A stretch of 64,000 nucleotides of DNA from Streptomyces buecherae. GTDB lineage: Bacteria; Actinomycetota; Actinomycetes; Streptomycetales; Streptomycetaceae. The notes under the pieces were generated by a model. It was given only the letters and a program-made list of their open reading frames with translations. It ran no database searches and was not told the DNA's origin. The stretch is from NCBI RefSeq assembly GCF_014295035.1, contig NZ_CP060404.1, positions 2,258,501-2,322,500 on the forward strand. Reading direction: 5' to 3'. How positions within the stretch are numbered: position 1 is the stretch's first letter; every line of letters begins with the position of its first letter. A program made the translations under genes and the position numbers. This document shows, one piece after another, positions 9,027 through 19,431 of the stretch.

Positions 9027-10498
9027 ATGCGCGGCGACTACCAGCAACTCGTGGACGAGATCTCGGCGACCCTGGGCGCCCCCGCGACCCTGGAGGACCG
9101 GGACTTCGGGCTGATCGCGTTCGGGGTGCACGACAGCGACGACGACCTGGCCATGGACCCGGTCCGGACCCGGTCCATCCTTCAGCGCCGTTCGACGGCG
9201 GCGGTCCGGGCGTGGTTCGAGGGCTTCGGCATCGCACGCGCGCAGGCCCCGTTGCGCATCCCGCCCGACCCGGCGGCCGGGGTCTTCATGGGGCGCATCT
9301 GCCTGCCCGTTCGACACCGGGGCGTCGTGCACGGCTATGTGTGGCTGCTCGACGACGGCCATCTCGCCGATCTGGAGCTCGGGCGCCCCGGCGCCCAGAC
9401 CGACCCGCGGCTCGCGCAGGCCATGGAGACGACGGCCCGCATCGGCGCCCTGCTGGCGGCCGAGGCGCGCAGCGGAGCGGAGCTCGGGGAGTTGCTCCGG
9501 GCCCTCCTGGTGGGGCCGCCCGCGGGGCGGGACGAGGCGGAGGCGGCGCTGCGCGACGCGCTCCGCGGGACGGCGCGGGGCCCGCTCGCCGTCGTCGCCG
9601 TCACCCCCTGGGACACCGAGAACCCCGCGGAGGCCGGCCCCCTGCCCAACCTGTCGGGGCTCGCCGCCGTCTGCGCCATCGCCGGTCGGCCCCGGGCGGC
9701 TGGTTCGGGCGCCGCCGGGGCGTCGACGGGCGCCCCCCACGCGCCGAGGACGAGCCTGGCCGCGCTGGTTCGGCTGCGTTCGGGCGCGTCGCTCGACCCG
9801 GCGCACGCGACGGCGGAGCAACTGCTGCGTTCGCCGCGCGCGGCCGGCGCCGAGCCGGAGCCGCGCTCCGGCACGGCCGACGCCGGCGGGCGGGGGGCGG
9901 CGGACGGGGCACGGAGCACGGAGCACGGGGCGGGCCCCGTGCCCCGTGCCCCGTGGCACCGTCCGGCGGCGGGGCGCCGTCCGGGACGGAGCACGGGGCA
10001 CGGGGCACGGGGCGCACCGCGCGGGGCGCGGTCGGTCGGGGCGGCGGCGCCGTGCCCGCCGCCCCGGCGCACGGGGTACGGGGCGCTGCGGCGGGCGTGA
10101 GCGACGTACGCCGCGAACTCGGCGAACTGCCGGCCGCCTGGCGCGAGGCGTTGGCCGCCGCGCGCGCGGCGCGCGCCGACGAACGCTTCGGGCCCGTCGT
10201 CAACTGGGCGGACGTCGGCCCGTACCGGCTGCTGACCGGGCTGCCGGCCACCGACCCGGACCCGGCCGTGCGCCCGCTCCTCGAACTGGGCCACGCGGAG
10301 CTGGCCCGGACCGCCGAGGAGTTCCTGGACCGGGCGGGCCAGGCGGGCCGCACCGCGCAGGCCCTCGGCATCCACCGCCAGACGCTCTACTACCGGCTCT
10401 CCCGCGTGGAGCAGTTGACCGGTCTCGACCTCGACGCCGGCGAGGATCGGCTGCTGCTGCACATGGCGCTGAAGAAGGCACGTCTGGCGCGCGCGTAG
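9027..10498 (+). pseudogene. PucR/CdaR-family regulator, reading frame broken by a repeat array
   Basis: The N-terminal part (ATG 9027, starting [19 protein letters not shown]) has the sensory region typical of PucR-type regulators found next to putA. It runs in one frame to TGA 10098-10100. The C-terminal helix-turn-helix ([20 protein letters not shown], then [12 protein letters not shown]) is in another frame and ends at TAG 10496-10498. Between them lies array D (9904-10013, 110 bp). Removing 110 bp, or adding one 7-bp unit, would join the two frames. The TGA overlaps a GTG (10097-10099) in the downstream frame, so translational coupling into two polypeptides is possible. Likely role: activator of proline catabolism. 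A sequencing error in the repeat is an alternative. Confidence 0.75.
9904..10013. repeat. Heptamer array D inside the PucR-type gene
   Basis: Four ACGGRGC units at 9904-9931, three inverted CCGTGCC or CCGTGGC units at 9937-9957, and four ACGGRGC units at 9986-10013. The first two blocks can fold into a stem of about 22 bp with two A-C mismatches and a two-base centre. All three forward frames through it are open. Confidence 0.9.
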
Positions 10499-10738
10499 GA
10501 CCGCCGTCCGGCCGGCGCGCGTCCGGATCGCCCGGCGGCGTGCACCGGACCGCCCGGCAGCGTGCGTCGGGCCGTCCCACGCCCCACGCCCCGTGTGCGG
10601 CCAGCGGCGTACGGGTCCGACGGCGCCGCCCCGTCCCTGTCGCCACCGCCGGAACGGGGCGGCGACGGGGCCGGCGGACGGGGCGGGCAGGACGGGGCGG
10701 GGACAGTGCAGAGGGGAACGGGCGGCTCGGAGCGCGGT

Positions 10739-11983
10739 TCAGCGTCGGCAGAACTCGGCCTCCAGCGTGGCGTCCTCCCTCTCCTGGGCCCCGTAGTCGG
10801 CGTTCCTGTTCATCGTCAGGACGTGCTCGCCGTCGCGGGTGGCCGCGGTGCGTGTGAGCGAGCCCGGTACCTGACCACCGTGGCCCCACACCTCGACGCC
10901 GCAGGAGAGGGTGAACGACCGGATGCCCAGCCCGTAGGTGGCCTGGGGCGTCTCGTTCGGGGGCCGGCGGGGCGCCGCCGGCGGGGTCTCGCCGCCGTCG
11001 GACGGTACGGGGACCCCCTGGAGCATCTCGGCGAGCTGCGCGGCGGGCAGCAGTCGCCCCCGCAACAGCGCGCGGGTGAAGGTGTTCAGGTCGCGCGGCG
11101 TGGAGATGACCGTGCCCGCCGCCCAGGCGACCGTCGGGTTGAACTCGGTGACGTCGTGCACCGGGGCCGCCGGGTCCTCCTCGTACAGCCGCGAGTAGTG
11201 CCGGCCGTGCGGGGCCGGCAGGGTGGGTGATGAGCGTGGCAGCGTGGTGGACGTGAGTTTGAGCGGCTTGATGATCCGGTTCTCGACCTCGTCCTCGTAG
11301 TCGTGGCCGGTGACCTTCTCGATGACGAGGCCGACCAGGATGTAGTTGGTGTCGGAGTAGGACCAGCCCTCCCCCGGGGGGAACACCGGCGGTTGGGCCA
11401 GCCCGATGGCCACCAGTTCGCGCGGCGTGGCCCCGTCGTACCGGTGCTGGAGGAAACCCTGTCCGGTGAACTTGGCCAGGAAGCCCGGGTCGTCGTTGTA
11501 GTTGAAGATGCCGCTGGTGTGGTTGAGCAACTGGCGGAGGGTGATCCGCCTGCCGTCGTAGTGCGCGTTCCGCACCGGGCCGGGCAGCCACGTGTGCACC
11601 GTGTCGTCGAGGGAGAGCCGCCCCTCGGCGGCGAGTTGCAGCAGCACCGTCGCCGTGAACGGCTTGGTCACGCTCCCCACCCGGAACCTGTCCCGGGCGA
11701 GCCGTGGCCGCCCCGTCTCGCGGTCGGCCACCCCGACCGACCGCCGCCACGTCCCGTCGGCGTCGTCGACCCGGGCCACCACGCCCGGGGTGCCGTCGGC
11801 GACGACCGCGTCAAGCGCCCGAGCGGTCGCGGCGTGCGGGCGGCTCCGTTCGCCGGTGTGCGCGGCGGAGGCCGCCTCGTGGGCGGGGCTGCCGGTCGCC
11901 GAGGCCGGTAAGGCGGCCACGGCCGTCAGCGCCCCAGCCACGGCCAGGGCCCCGGCCACGCGTCGCGGTTGCCTACGTGCCAT
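10739..11983 (-). CDS. Serine beta-lactamase / DD-carboxypeptidase-like secreted protein
   Basis: 414 residues. A Sec-type signal (RRVAGALAVAGALTAVAAL, then PASA) is followed by a class C/DD-peptidase fold like that of the Streptomyces R61 enzyme. The nucleophile motif SxxK is SVTK in FRVGSVTKPFTATVLLQL. YxN is YSDTN in GEGWSYSDTNYILVG. The third motif is HGG in VWGHGGQVPGS. Probable role: peptidoglycan DD-carboxypeptidase or esterase outside the cell; resistance is not implied. Start ATG 11981-11983. The 240 bp on its 3' side hold nothing recognisable. The methyltransferase follows upstream on the same strand. Confidence 0.88.
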   Translation of the reverse strand: MARRQPRRVAGALAVAGALTAVAALPASATGSPAHEAASAAHTGERSRPHAATARALDAVVADGTPGVVARVDDADGTWRRSVGVADRETGRPRLARDRFRVGSVTKPFTATVLLQLAAEGRLSLDDTVHTWLPGPVRNAHYDGRRITLRQLLNHTSGIFNYNDDPGFLAKFTGQGFLQHRYDGATPRELVAIGLAQPPVFPPGEGWSYSDTNYILVGLVIEKVTGHDYEDEVENRIIKPLKLTSTTLPRSSPTLPAPHGRHYSRLYEEDPAAPVHDVTEFNPTVAWAAGTVISTPRDLNTFTRALLRGRLLPAAQLAEMLQGVPVPSDGGETPPAAPRRPPNETPQATYGLGIRSFTLSCGVEVWGHGGQVPGSLTRTAATRDGEHVLTMNRNADYGAQEREDATLEAEFCRR

Positions 11984-12102
11984 GAGTCACGCGTCCCTTC
12001 GCGAGGGGCGTCCGCCGGATGCGTCACGCCCGTCACCCGGGAGGACCGAAAGCCGGTGGGCCCGTGTTGCCCTCGTCCGTACGGATCGGGGTCCGGTCAG
12101 GG

Positions 12103-13029
12103 TTACGGGGCGCTGGCGCCCGCCAACCCCTGCGGGACATTACCTGCGGGGAGCGGCTGGCGCATGGCCTGGATCAGCCACCCACGACCGGTGCCCGCCC
12201 GCCGCGCGTCGAACGCCTTCGGCGTGGGGCGGCCGTACTCCACCGCGACCAGTCCGATGTCGCGGATCAGCGGCGCCCAACCACCGCGACGGAACCACAC
12301 GTCGAGTTCCGTGCGGGGGCCGCCCTGCCACAGGTCGGTGAAGTCGGGTGAGACAGCGGTGCGCGCCGCCCGCAACAACTCCCCGTCCTCGCCGTGGTCG
12401 AGGGCCAGCGTGCTGCCGGGCGCCGAGAGCGCGCTGATCGCGTCCAGCAGCCCGTCGGCGGCGACCGACGGCAGCCCGTACACCAGGCCCTCGGCCAGCC
12501 ACGCGGTACGCGCCGTCGGATCGAACCCCGCCGCGCGGAGCGCCGCGCCCCAGTCCTCCCGCAGGTCGGTGGCCACGTCGACCACCTCGCAGCGCGGGCT
12601 CGCCCCCGCCGCGCGCAACGCCCGGGTGCGGAAGTCCAGCACGGCGGCGAAGTCCACCTGGAACACGCGGGTACCCACGGGCCAGTCCAGGCGGTAGGCG
12701 CGGGCGTCCATCCCACAGGCGAGCAGCACCACCTGCGTACGCCCCGCCGCCGCGGCCTCCAGCAACGCGGTGTCCAGGGCCACGGTACGCACGGCCACCT
12801 GGTCGGCCATCAGATCGATGAAACCGGGCCCCGCCGGCCCCGACGGCCCGGAGGGCACGTTGGTCCAGGAGGCGCCGACGTCTCCGGCCGCGTCGAGGAA
12901 CAACCGCGCGAACGGGTCCGCGAACAACCGGTCCGCGCGCTGGTGCTCCAGGTCGCGCAGGAACGCGACGCCCAGGGAGGTCTCCGCGAGCCCGGTCAAG
13001 CCTTCGACCCGCTCGTCCGCTTGCGTCAT
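12103..13029 (-). CDS. SAM-dependent methyltransferase, leucine carboxyl methyltransferase-like family
   Basis: 308 residues, the usual size of this actinobacterial family (TIGR00027/LCM type). The SAM-binding region is VVLLACGMDARAYRLDWP, followed by the acidic turn FQVDFAAVLDFR. The N-terminus has SLGVAFLRDLEHQRADRLFA and DPFARLFL. The substrate is unknown. ATG 13027-13029 was chosen because the open frame upstream runs into repeat array E and has no protein-like conservation. No partner gene is obvious. Confidence 0.88.
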   Translation of the reverse strand: MTQADERVEGLTGLAETSLGVAFLRDLEHQRADRLFADPFARLFLDAAGDVGASWTNVPSGPSGPAGPGFIDLMADQVAVRTVALDTALLEAAAAGRTQVVLLACGMDARAYRLDWPVGTRVFQVDFAAVLDFRTRALRAAGASPRCEVVDVATDLREDWGAALRAAGFDPTARTAWLAEGLVYGLPSVAADGLLDAISALSAPGSTLALDHGEDGELLRAARTAVSPDFTDLWQGGPRTELDVWFRRGGWAPLIRDIGLVAVEYGRPTPKAFDARRAGTGRGWLIQAMRQPLPAGNVPQGLAGASAP

Positions 13030-13453
13030 GGCAATCCTCTTTCCGTTGTCCGTGAGCTCGCGTCGGCGAGTTGGCGACCGCGAGTTGGCGTCGGCGTGCT
13101 GGCTGAGTGCCGCGGTGGCGGCCGGTGCCGTGCCGGCGGCGTTGCGTGTCGGCTGGGTGCGTGCTGACCGTGTGCTGCTTTGGCGGGCCGCCCCGCGCGG
13201 CCCCGTGCTCCGTGCTCCGTGCTCCGTGCTCCGTGCTCCGTGCTCCGTGCTCCGTGCTCCGTGCTCCGTGCTCCCAGGCAGGATTGCCGCCCCGTGCCCC
13301 GTGCCCCCGGCGAGGATCGCCGCCTCGTGCCCCGCGCGGCGCCCGCCCCGCCGGACGGGGCGGTGGCCCGCGCCCCAGGTCCCCGTCCCCACGGGCGCCG
13401 GGGGCGCGGGGTGCGCCGGTGGTCCCCGCCCCGGGGGGCCGCCGGCGGTCTCG
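13030..13453. other. Gap between methyltransferase and MFS exporter
   Basis: Holds the methyltransferase upstream region (about 13030-13190, with short imperfect GAGTTGGCGT-type repeats) and the double array E (13203-13322). 13323-13453 is GC-rich and empty. Confidence 0.5.
13203..13322 (+). repeat. Heptamer array E with two core motifs
   Basis: Ten perfect CCGTGCT units (13203-13272) run into the core CCCAGGCAGGATTGCCG (13273-13289). Two CCGTGCC units (13292-13305) then run into a second core, CCCGGCGAGGATCGCCG (13306-13322). This site shows most clearly that array and core form one repeating module. Confidence 0.95.
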
Positions 13454-15025
13454 TCAACCCAGGTGCGGTGCCATGGGCTGGGCATCGGCGCGGGCGTTGG
13501 CATCGCGGCTCGGGCGCGGGGTGTTCATCAGGGCGCCGACCACGGCCGCCGCCGCGACGAGGATCAGCGAGGCCGCGACGAACGCGTCCGAGAACCCCTC
13601 CGTCAGGGCCTGCCTGGCGACGTCCGGGGTGGGCGGCCGGTGCGCGCTGAGGTAGTCGGACGTGGTGCTGGCGGCGATCGTGTTGAGCAGGGCGGTGCCG
13701 ATCGAGCCGCCGATCTGCTGGGCCGTGGTGACCGAGGCAGAGGCGATGCCGGTGTCCTCGGGACGCACGCCGTGCGTGGCGTAGTTCATCGCCGGGGCCA
13801 TCACCAGGCCCATGCCCATGCCGACCAGCAACTCCGCGGGGAGTACCCCCGCCGCGTACGAACTGTCCGGCTCCAGCGGGATCAGCCAGGCCGCGCCCGC
13901 CGCGGCCAGCAGCAGCCCCGGTGCCACCAGCGCCCGCGGCGGGACCTTGGGCAGCAGGCGCGTGGCGACGCCGCCCGCGCCAAGCAGCACGCCCGCCGTC
14001 AGCGGCAGGAAGGCCACTCCGGTGACGACCGCCGAGTAGTCCTTGACGGTCTGCAGGTAGTAGGTGAGGAACAGGAACATCGCGAACATGCCGACCATCG
14101 CCAGGCCCACCGCCAGGTAGGCCCCGCCGCGGGTCCGGTCGAGGACCACGCGCAGCGGCAGCAGCGGCGTGCCGACCCGCCGCTCCACCACGACGAAGAC
14201 GGCGAGGAGCAGGACGCCCGCGGCGAGCAGGCCGAGGACGCGGCCGGAGCCCCAGCCGTCCGCCTCCGCCTCGCTACAGCCGTACACCACGGCCACCAGG
14301 CCGCTGACGGCCAGCAGCACGCCGGGGATGTCGAAGCGGGCCCGGCCGCCGCCGGTGCGGGTGTCGGTGGGCAGCGCGTACCAGCCGAAGACGGCGGCGA
14401 CGGCGATCGGCACGTTCACGTACAGGCACCAGCGCCAGTCGAGGTACTCGGTGAGCAGGCCGCCGAGCACGAGGCCGAGGGCGCCGCCGCCCGCGGCGAT
14501 GGCGCCGAAGACGCCGAACGCCTTGGCGCGTTCCTTCGCTTCCGTGAACATGACGGCCAGGAGCGAGAGCGCGGACGGGGCGAGCAGCGCGGCGAAGACG
14601 CCCTGGAGGGCGCGGGCGGCGAGCAGCATGCCGAGGTTCTCCGCCGCGCCGCCGAGCGCCGACGCGCCGGCGAACCCCAACAGGCCGATGACGAAGGCGC
14701 GTCGGCGCCCCGTGTAGTCGGCTATGCGCCCGCCGAAGAGGAGCAGGCTGCCGAAGGCGAGGGTGTAGGCCGTGATGACCCACTGCCGGTCGCCCGCCGA
14801 GATGTCGAGGTCGTGCTGCGCGGAGGGCAGGGCGATGTTCACGATCGTGATGTCGAGCACGATCATCAACTGGGCCATGCCGATGAAGAGCAGGGCGAGC
14901 CAGCGTCGTGGGTGGGCGCCCGTCGGGGGCTGGTCGGTGGGCGCGGCCGTGGTTCCCCGGGCCGCGCCGGGCGCCGGCCCGGGCTCCGAGAAGGAGCCGC
15001 CTGACCTGCGGTCGCTGACGGACAT
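13454..15025 (-). CDS. MFS exporter, DHA2 (14-TM, EmrB/QacA) family
   Basis: 523 residues with about 14 hydrophobic segments. Family motifs: LDITIVNIALPSAQHDL (TM1) with the catalytically important Asp, GRIADYTGRRRAFVIGL (motif A), and GIASASVTTAQQIGGSIGTA near the C-terminus. A proton-driven drug or metabolite exporter in the cytoplasmic membrane is expected; the substrate is unknown. The TetR gene is directly upstream on the same strand (40-bp gap), indicating a TetR-controlled operon. Start ATG 15023-15025 with GAGAGG upstream. Confidence 0.92.
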   Translation of the reverse strand: MSVSDRRSGGSFSEPGPAPGAARGTTAAPTDQPPTGAHPRRWLALLFIGMAQLMIVLDITIVNIALPSAQHDLDISAGDRQWVITAYTLAFGSLLLFGGRIADYTGRRRAFVIGLLGFAGASALGGAAENLGMLLAARALQGVFAALLAPSALSLLAVMFTEAKERAKAFGVFGAIAAGGGALGLVLGGLLTEYLDWRWCLYVNVPIAVAAVFGWYALPTDTRTGGGRARFDIPGVLLAVSGLVAVVYGCSEAEADGWGSGRVLGLLAAGVLLLAVFVVVERRVGTPLLPLRVVLDRTRGGAYLAVGLAMVGMFAMFLFLTYYLQTVKDYSAVVTGVAFLPLTAGVLLGAGGVATRLLPKVPPRALVAPGLLLAAAGAAWLIPLEPDSSYAAGVLPAELLVGMGMGLVMAPAMNYATHGVRPEDTGIASASVTTAQQIGGSIGTALLNTIAASTTSDYLSAHRPPTPDVARQALTEGFSDAFVAASLILVAAAAVVGALMNTPRPSRDANARADAQPMAPHLG

Positions 15026-15065
15026 GGTGGTGCCTCTCTCAGGAATGAGCGGTGTGGTGTGTGGG

Positions 15066-15770
15066 TCAGGCCCGTGGGCGTGACGGGGACTGGTGGCCGA
15101 TCAGTCGTGTTCTGATCCGCTTGAACCAGCCGAGGTCGACGGCGGGCCCGGGGAGCGTGGCCCGCTGGTCGCAGGTGCCCGGGGCGCGGAGGCCGTCGAG
15201 GTAGATCTCCAGCTGGCGGTGGGCCAGGGCGCTGTCTTCGGCGAGTTGTCCGCCGGCCAGGGGTCGGGAGACGCGCATGAGCATCAGGGGCAGGTCGCCG
15301 AAGCGCACGTCGGGGCGGAGCGTGCCGGCCGCCTGGGCCTGGGTGACCAGTTCCTGTACCGGGTCGGCGGCGTCCTGCCGTACGCCGTCGAGTACGTCGT
15401 CGGCCTCCAGGCGCCCGATGAGCGCGGGCATGACGGAGCCCAGTTTGAGGTCGAGCGCCGCGTGCATGAAGGTGCGCAGCGCCTCGAAGGGCTCGACCTC
15501 GGCGTCGCGCGCGGTCAGCGCGGCTTCGCCGAGGGCCGTGAGCACGTCGATGGCCACGCCGCGGATCAGGTCGGCGCGGTCGGGGAAGCGCCGGTAGAGG
15601 GTGGCGACGCCGACGCCCGCGCGGCGGGCGATCTCGTCCAGCGGCGCGTCCGGGCCCTGGGCGGCGAAGACCTCTCGGGCCGCGCGCAGGATCTGCTCGC
15701 GGTTGCGCCGCGCGTCGGCCCGCATGCGCGGCGGCTCCGTGCCGGCGGTGGGAGCGCGGTCGGGGGTCAC
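15066..15770 (-). CDS. TetR-family repressor of the exporter
   Basis: 234 residues. The N-terminal helix-turn-helix reads NREQILRAAREVFAAQG, then APLDEIARRAGVGVATLYRR. The C-terminal part is a ligand-binding domain of the type that precedes DHA2 exporters. Start GTG 15768-15770 with GAGGAGG upstream. It is co-directional with and 5' of the exporter gene, so it probably autoregulates the pair through the inverted repeat at 15861-15887. Confidence 0.93.
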   Translation of the reverse strand: MTPDRAPTAGTEPPRMRADARRNREQILRAAREVFAAQGPDAPLDEIARRAGVGVATLYRRFPDRADLIRGVAIDVLTALGEAALTARDAEVEPFEALRTFMHAALDLKLGSVMPALIGRLEADDVLDGVRQDAADPVQELVTQAQAAGTLRPDVRFGDLPLMLMRVSRPLAGGQLAEDSALAHRQLEIYLDGLRAPGTCDQRATLPGPAVDLGWFKRIRTRLIGHQSPSRPRA

Positions 15771-15860
15771 GGGTTCCTCCTCGGTGGGCCGGGCGGTGGC
15801 GGCGGGCGCGGCGCGGAGGGCGTTCGCCTACGCGGGGCAGCAGGGCACACACATCCCGTA

Positions 15861-15887
15861 GATGGATGGTTTTTCTCCACTTCCATC
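15861..15887. promoter_or_regulatory. Candidate TetR operator
   Basis: GATGGA (15861-15866) and TCCATC (15882-15887) form a 6-bp inverted repeat with a 15-bp T-rich centre, 91 bp upstream of the TetR start codon. The stretch is AT-richer than its surroundings. Assignment is from position and symmetry only. Confidence 0.4.
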
Positions 15888-15934
15888 AGCGTAGGGCCTG
15901 CCGCGCATAAATTCATCACCTGTTGAGTAAGTGA

Positions 15935-15981
15935 GAGAAAAAAGCCGGGCCCGCACCGCCATCGCGGTGCGGGCCCGGCTT
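15935..15981 (-). terminator. serA intrinsic terminator
   Basis: A perfect 18-bp stem (arms 15942-15959 and 15964-15981) has a 4-base loop. On the minus strand it is followed by TTTTTTCTCTC. It lies about 175 bp past the serA stop. This is the best canonical terminator in the window apart from the ilvB attenuator. Confidence 0.85.
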
Positions 15982-16154
15982 CCCGGTCTCCGCGTATACC
16001 CCTGCTGACCAGTTCGTACGAGCCTGTCGACCGGTGCGGACGGCGCGCGCCGCCACCGGGGCCGAGCCCCGTCGGCGCGCGCTCGCCGGCCGCCTACGTC
16101 ACGGACGCCCGCGGGTCCCGGCTCGCGCCGTGGGCCCCGCGGGGTGTCCTGTCG

Positions 16155-17759
16155 TCAGTCCGTGAGGTTGATCGCGCGGGCCGACGTCGCGCCGATCTCC
16201 ACGGCGATCTCGCTCATCACGGTCGCCGGAATGCTGTCGTCCACGGTCAGCGCGACGAGCGCCTCGCCGCCCGCCGTCGACCGGGAGACCTGCATACCCG
16301 CGATGTTGATCCCGGCCTCGCCGAGGACCCGGCCCAGGGTGCCGACCACGCCGGGGCGGTCGCTGTAGCGCAGGACCGCCATGTGGTCGGCGAGCGCGAG
16401 GTCGATGTCGTGCTCGCCCACCGCGACGATCTTCTGCTGGTGCTTCGGGCCGGCCAGCGTGCCCGAGATGGACACCTCCTGGCCGTCCGAGAGGGTGCCG
16501 CGCACGGTCACCACGTTGCGGTGGTCCGGCGACTCGGAGCTGGTCGTCAGCCGCACCTCGACCCCGCGCTCTTGCGCGAACAGCGGCGCGTTGACGTACG
16601 AGACGGTCTCCGCCACGACGTCCTCGAACACGCCCTTGAGCGCGGAGAGTTCGAGCACCTTCACGTCGTGCTGGGTGATCTCGCCGTAGACCTCCACGTC
16701 GAGACGGACCGCGACCTCGCCCGCCAGCGCGGTGAAGATCCGGCCGAGCTTCTCGGCCAACGGCAGCCCCGGACGCACGTCCTCGGCGATCACGCCGCCC
16801 TGCACGTTGACCGCGTCCGGAACCAGCTCGCCGGCGAGCGCGAGGCGCACCGACTTGGCGACCGCGATGCCCGCCTTCTCCTGCGCCTCCCCCGTCGAGG
16901 CCCCCAGGTGCGGGGTCGCCACGACCTGGTCGAACTCGAAGAGCGGCGAGTCCGTGCACGGCTCGGAGGCGTACACGTCGAGGCCCGCGCCCGCGACCCG
17001 GCCCTCCTTCAGCGCCGAGGCCAGCGCCGCCTCGTCGACGATGCCGCCGCGCGCCGCGTTGACGATGCGCACCTCGGGCTTGACCTTGTGCAGCGCCTCG
17101 TCGCCGATCAGCCCCAGCGTCTCGGGGGTCTTCGGCAGGTGCACGGTGATGAAGTCGGAGACGGTGAGCAACTCGTCCAGCGACAGCAGCTTGACCCCCA
17201 TCTGCGCCGCCCGCGCGGGCTGCACGTAGGGGTCGTAGGCGACGATCTTCATGCCGAAGGCGGACATCCGCTGCGCGACCAGCACGCCGATGCGACCGAG
17301 GCCGACCACGCCGAGCGTCTTCTCGCTCAGCTCGACGCCGGTGTACTTGCTCCGCTTCCACTCGCCGTTCTTCAGGGCGGTGTTGGCCTGCGGGATGTTG
17401 CGCGCGGTCGCGACGATCAGGCCGCACGCCAGCTCCGCGGCGGTGACGATGTTGGAGGTCGGCGCGTTCACGACCATCACGCCCGCCTTGGTGGCGGCGG
17501 CGACGTCGACGTTGTCCAGGCCCACGCCGGCACGGGCGACGACCTTGAGCCTGCGGGCGGCGGCGATCGCCTCGGCGTCCACCTTGGTGGCACTGCGTAC
17601 GAGGATGGCGTCCACGTCGGCGATGGCGGGGAGCAGCTCGGCCCGGTCCGCACCGTTGCAGTGCCGAATCTCGAAGTCGGGGCCGAGGGCGTCGACGGTG
17701 GCGGGCGAGAGTTCTTCAGCGATGAGTACGACAGGTTTGCTGGGCTTGGCAGGGCTCAC
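16155..17759 (-). CDS. serA: D-3-phosphoglycerate dehydrogenase
   Basis: First step of serine synthesis: NAD-dependent oxidation of 3-phosphoglycerate. 534 residues, the long type with C-terminal regulatory domains. NAD fold: GVVGLGRIGVLVAQRM. Catalytic Arg in VNAARGGIVDE; catalytic His in ATPHLGASTGEAQ. An intervening (ASB) domain is followed by a C-terminal ACT domain (RYSDRPGVVGTLGRVLGEAG) for serine feedback. Start GTG 17757-17759 with GAGGAC upstream. It lies downstream of ilvC but 438 bp apart, so it is probably transcribed separately. Confidence 0.96.
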   Translation of the reverse strand: MSPAKPSKPVVLIAEELSPATVDALGPDFEIRHCNGADRAELLPAIADVDAILVRSATKVDAEAIAAARRLKVVARAGVGLDNVDVAAATKAGVMVVNAPTSNIVTAAELACGLIVATARNIPQANTALKNGEWKRSKYTGVELSEKTLGVVGLGRIGVLVAQRMSAFGMKIVAYDPYVQPARAAQMGVKLLSLDELLTVSDFITVHLPKTPETLGLIGDEALHKVKPEVRIVNAARGGIVDEAALASALKEGRVAGAGLDVYASEPCTDSPLFEFDQVVATPHLGASTGEAQEKAGIAVAKSVRLALAGELVPDAVNVQGGVIAEDVRPGLPLAEKLGRIFTALAGEVAVRLDVEVYGEITQHDVKVLELSALKGVFEDVVAETVSYVNAPLFAQERGVEVRLTTSSESPDHRNVVTVRGTLSDGQEVSISGTLAGPKHQQKIVAVGEHDIDLALADHMAVLRYSDRPGVVGTLGRVLGEAGINIAGMQVSRSTAGGEALVALTVDDSIPATVMSEIAVEIGATSARAINLTD

Positions 17760-18197
17760 GTGGTCTCAGTCCTCACTAGTCCTTTGCGGACGGCCGTCCC
17801 GACGGCCGAAGGCGGTGAAGGGGTCAGCCGCGTGGAAGACGCACGACGCTGTGAGCCTGACGCGCTTGTGGAAGCAGTGTAGTGGCGTACGGGCCCGCGT
17901 CTCGCGCCGTCGCGCAACATCGCCCGGTTCTGAGCGGGCCCCCTGGACAACGTCGTCAAGGGCGGCTCACACCCGCCGCCCGGCCACGGGCCATCGCCCC
18001 CTCTTCGGCCCCGGTCACCTTCGTGACCTGGGGCGACGTGGGAGCCCCAGCGCGACGCGGCCAGGCCGGGCCGCCCACCCCCGCCGCGCGCCGGGGCCGC
18101 GGCGCGCGGCGGCCGGCTGGCGGGACGGACGCGGCGCGGGCGCGCGGCACCGGGGTGCTCCCGGCACCGCGCGCCCCCGCCCGCGCCGGCGGCGCGC
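17760..18197. other. Gap between serA and ilvC, with ilvC 3' hairpin
   Basis: An imperfect hairpin (arms 18140-18147 and 18167-18174, CCGCGCGC type, with an inner CCGGG/CCCGG stem) lies just 3' of ilvC and is a likely terminator. 17760-17900 carries the serA upstream region. The minus-strand TACACT near 17880 could be a -10 box but lacks a good -35. No gene seen. Confidence 0.5.
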
Positions 18198-19208
<1,011 letters not shown>

Positions 19209-19431
19209 CTAGCTTCTGGGTGGTGCGACCCACCGTATGACGGCTGGGCGGGGGAAGGGTTGGGGGTCTCGCTATCCGGTCCCGCGGGCCGGCCGGAATC
19301 CGCCGGGGTGGGGCGGTCGCGGCCGGCCTGGCGCGCGGACTGGGGGCGCGTGCGCGGTGGTGCGCGGAGCGCGGTGGCGCCGGGGTGGCGCCGGGCTGTC
19401 CCCGGGGTACGGGGCGGGCGCGGGCGGCCCG

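Larger units (their letters stand above)
15771..16154. other. Gap between tetR and serA
   Basis: Contains the tetR promoter/operator region and the serA terminator. 15982-16154 is the serA 3' untranslated stretch, with no other signal. Confidence 0.5.

Noticed and set aside
13203..13322. CRISPR array
   Set aside because: Repeats are contiguous 7-mers without spacers, and there are no cas genes.
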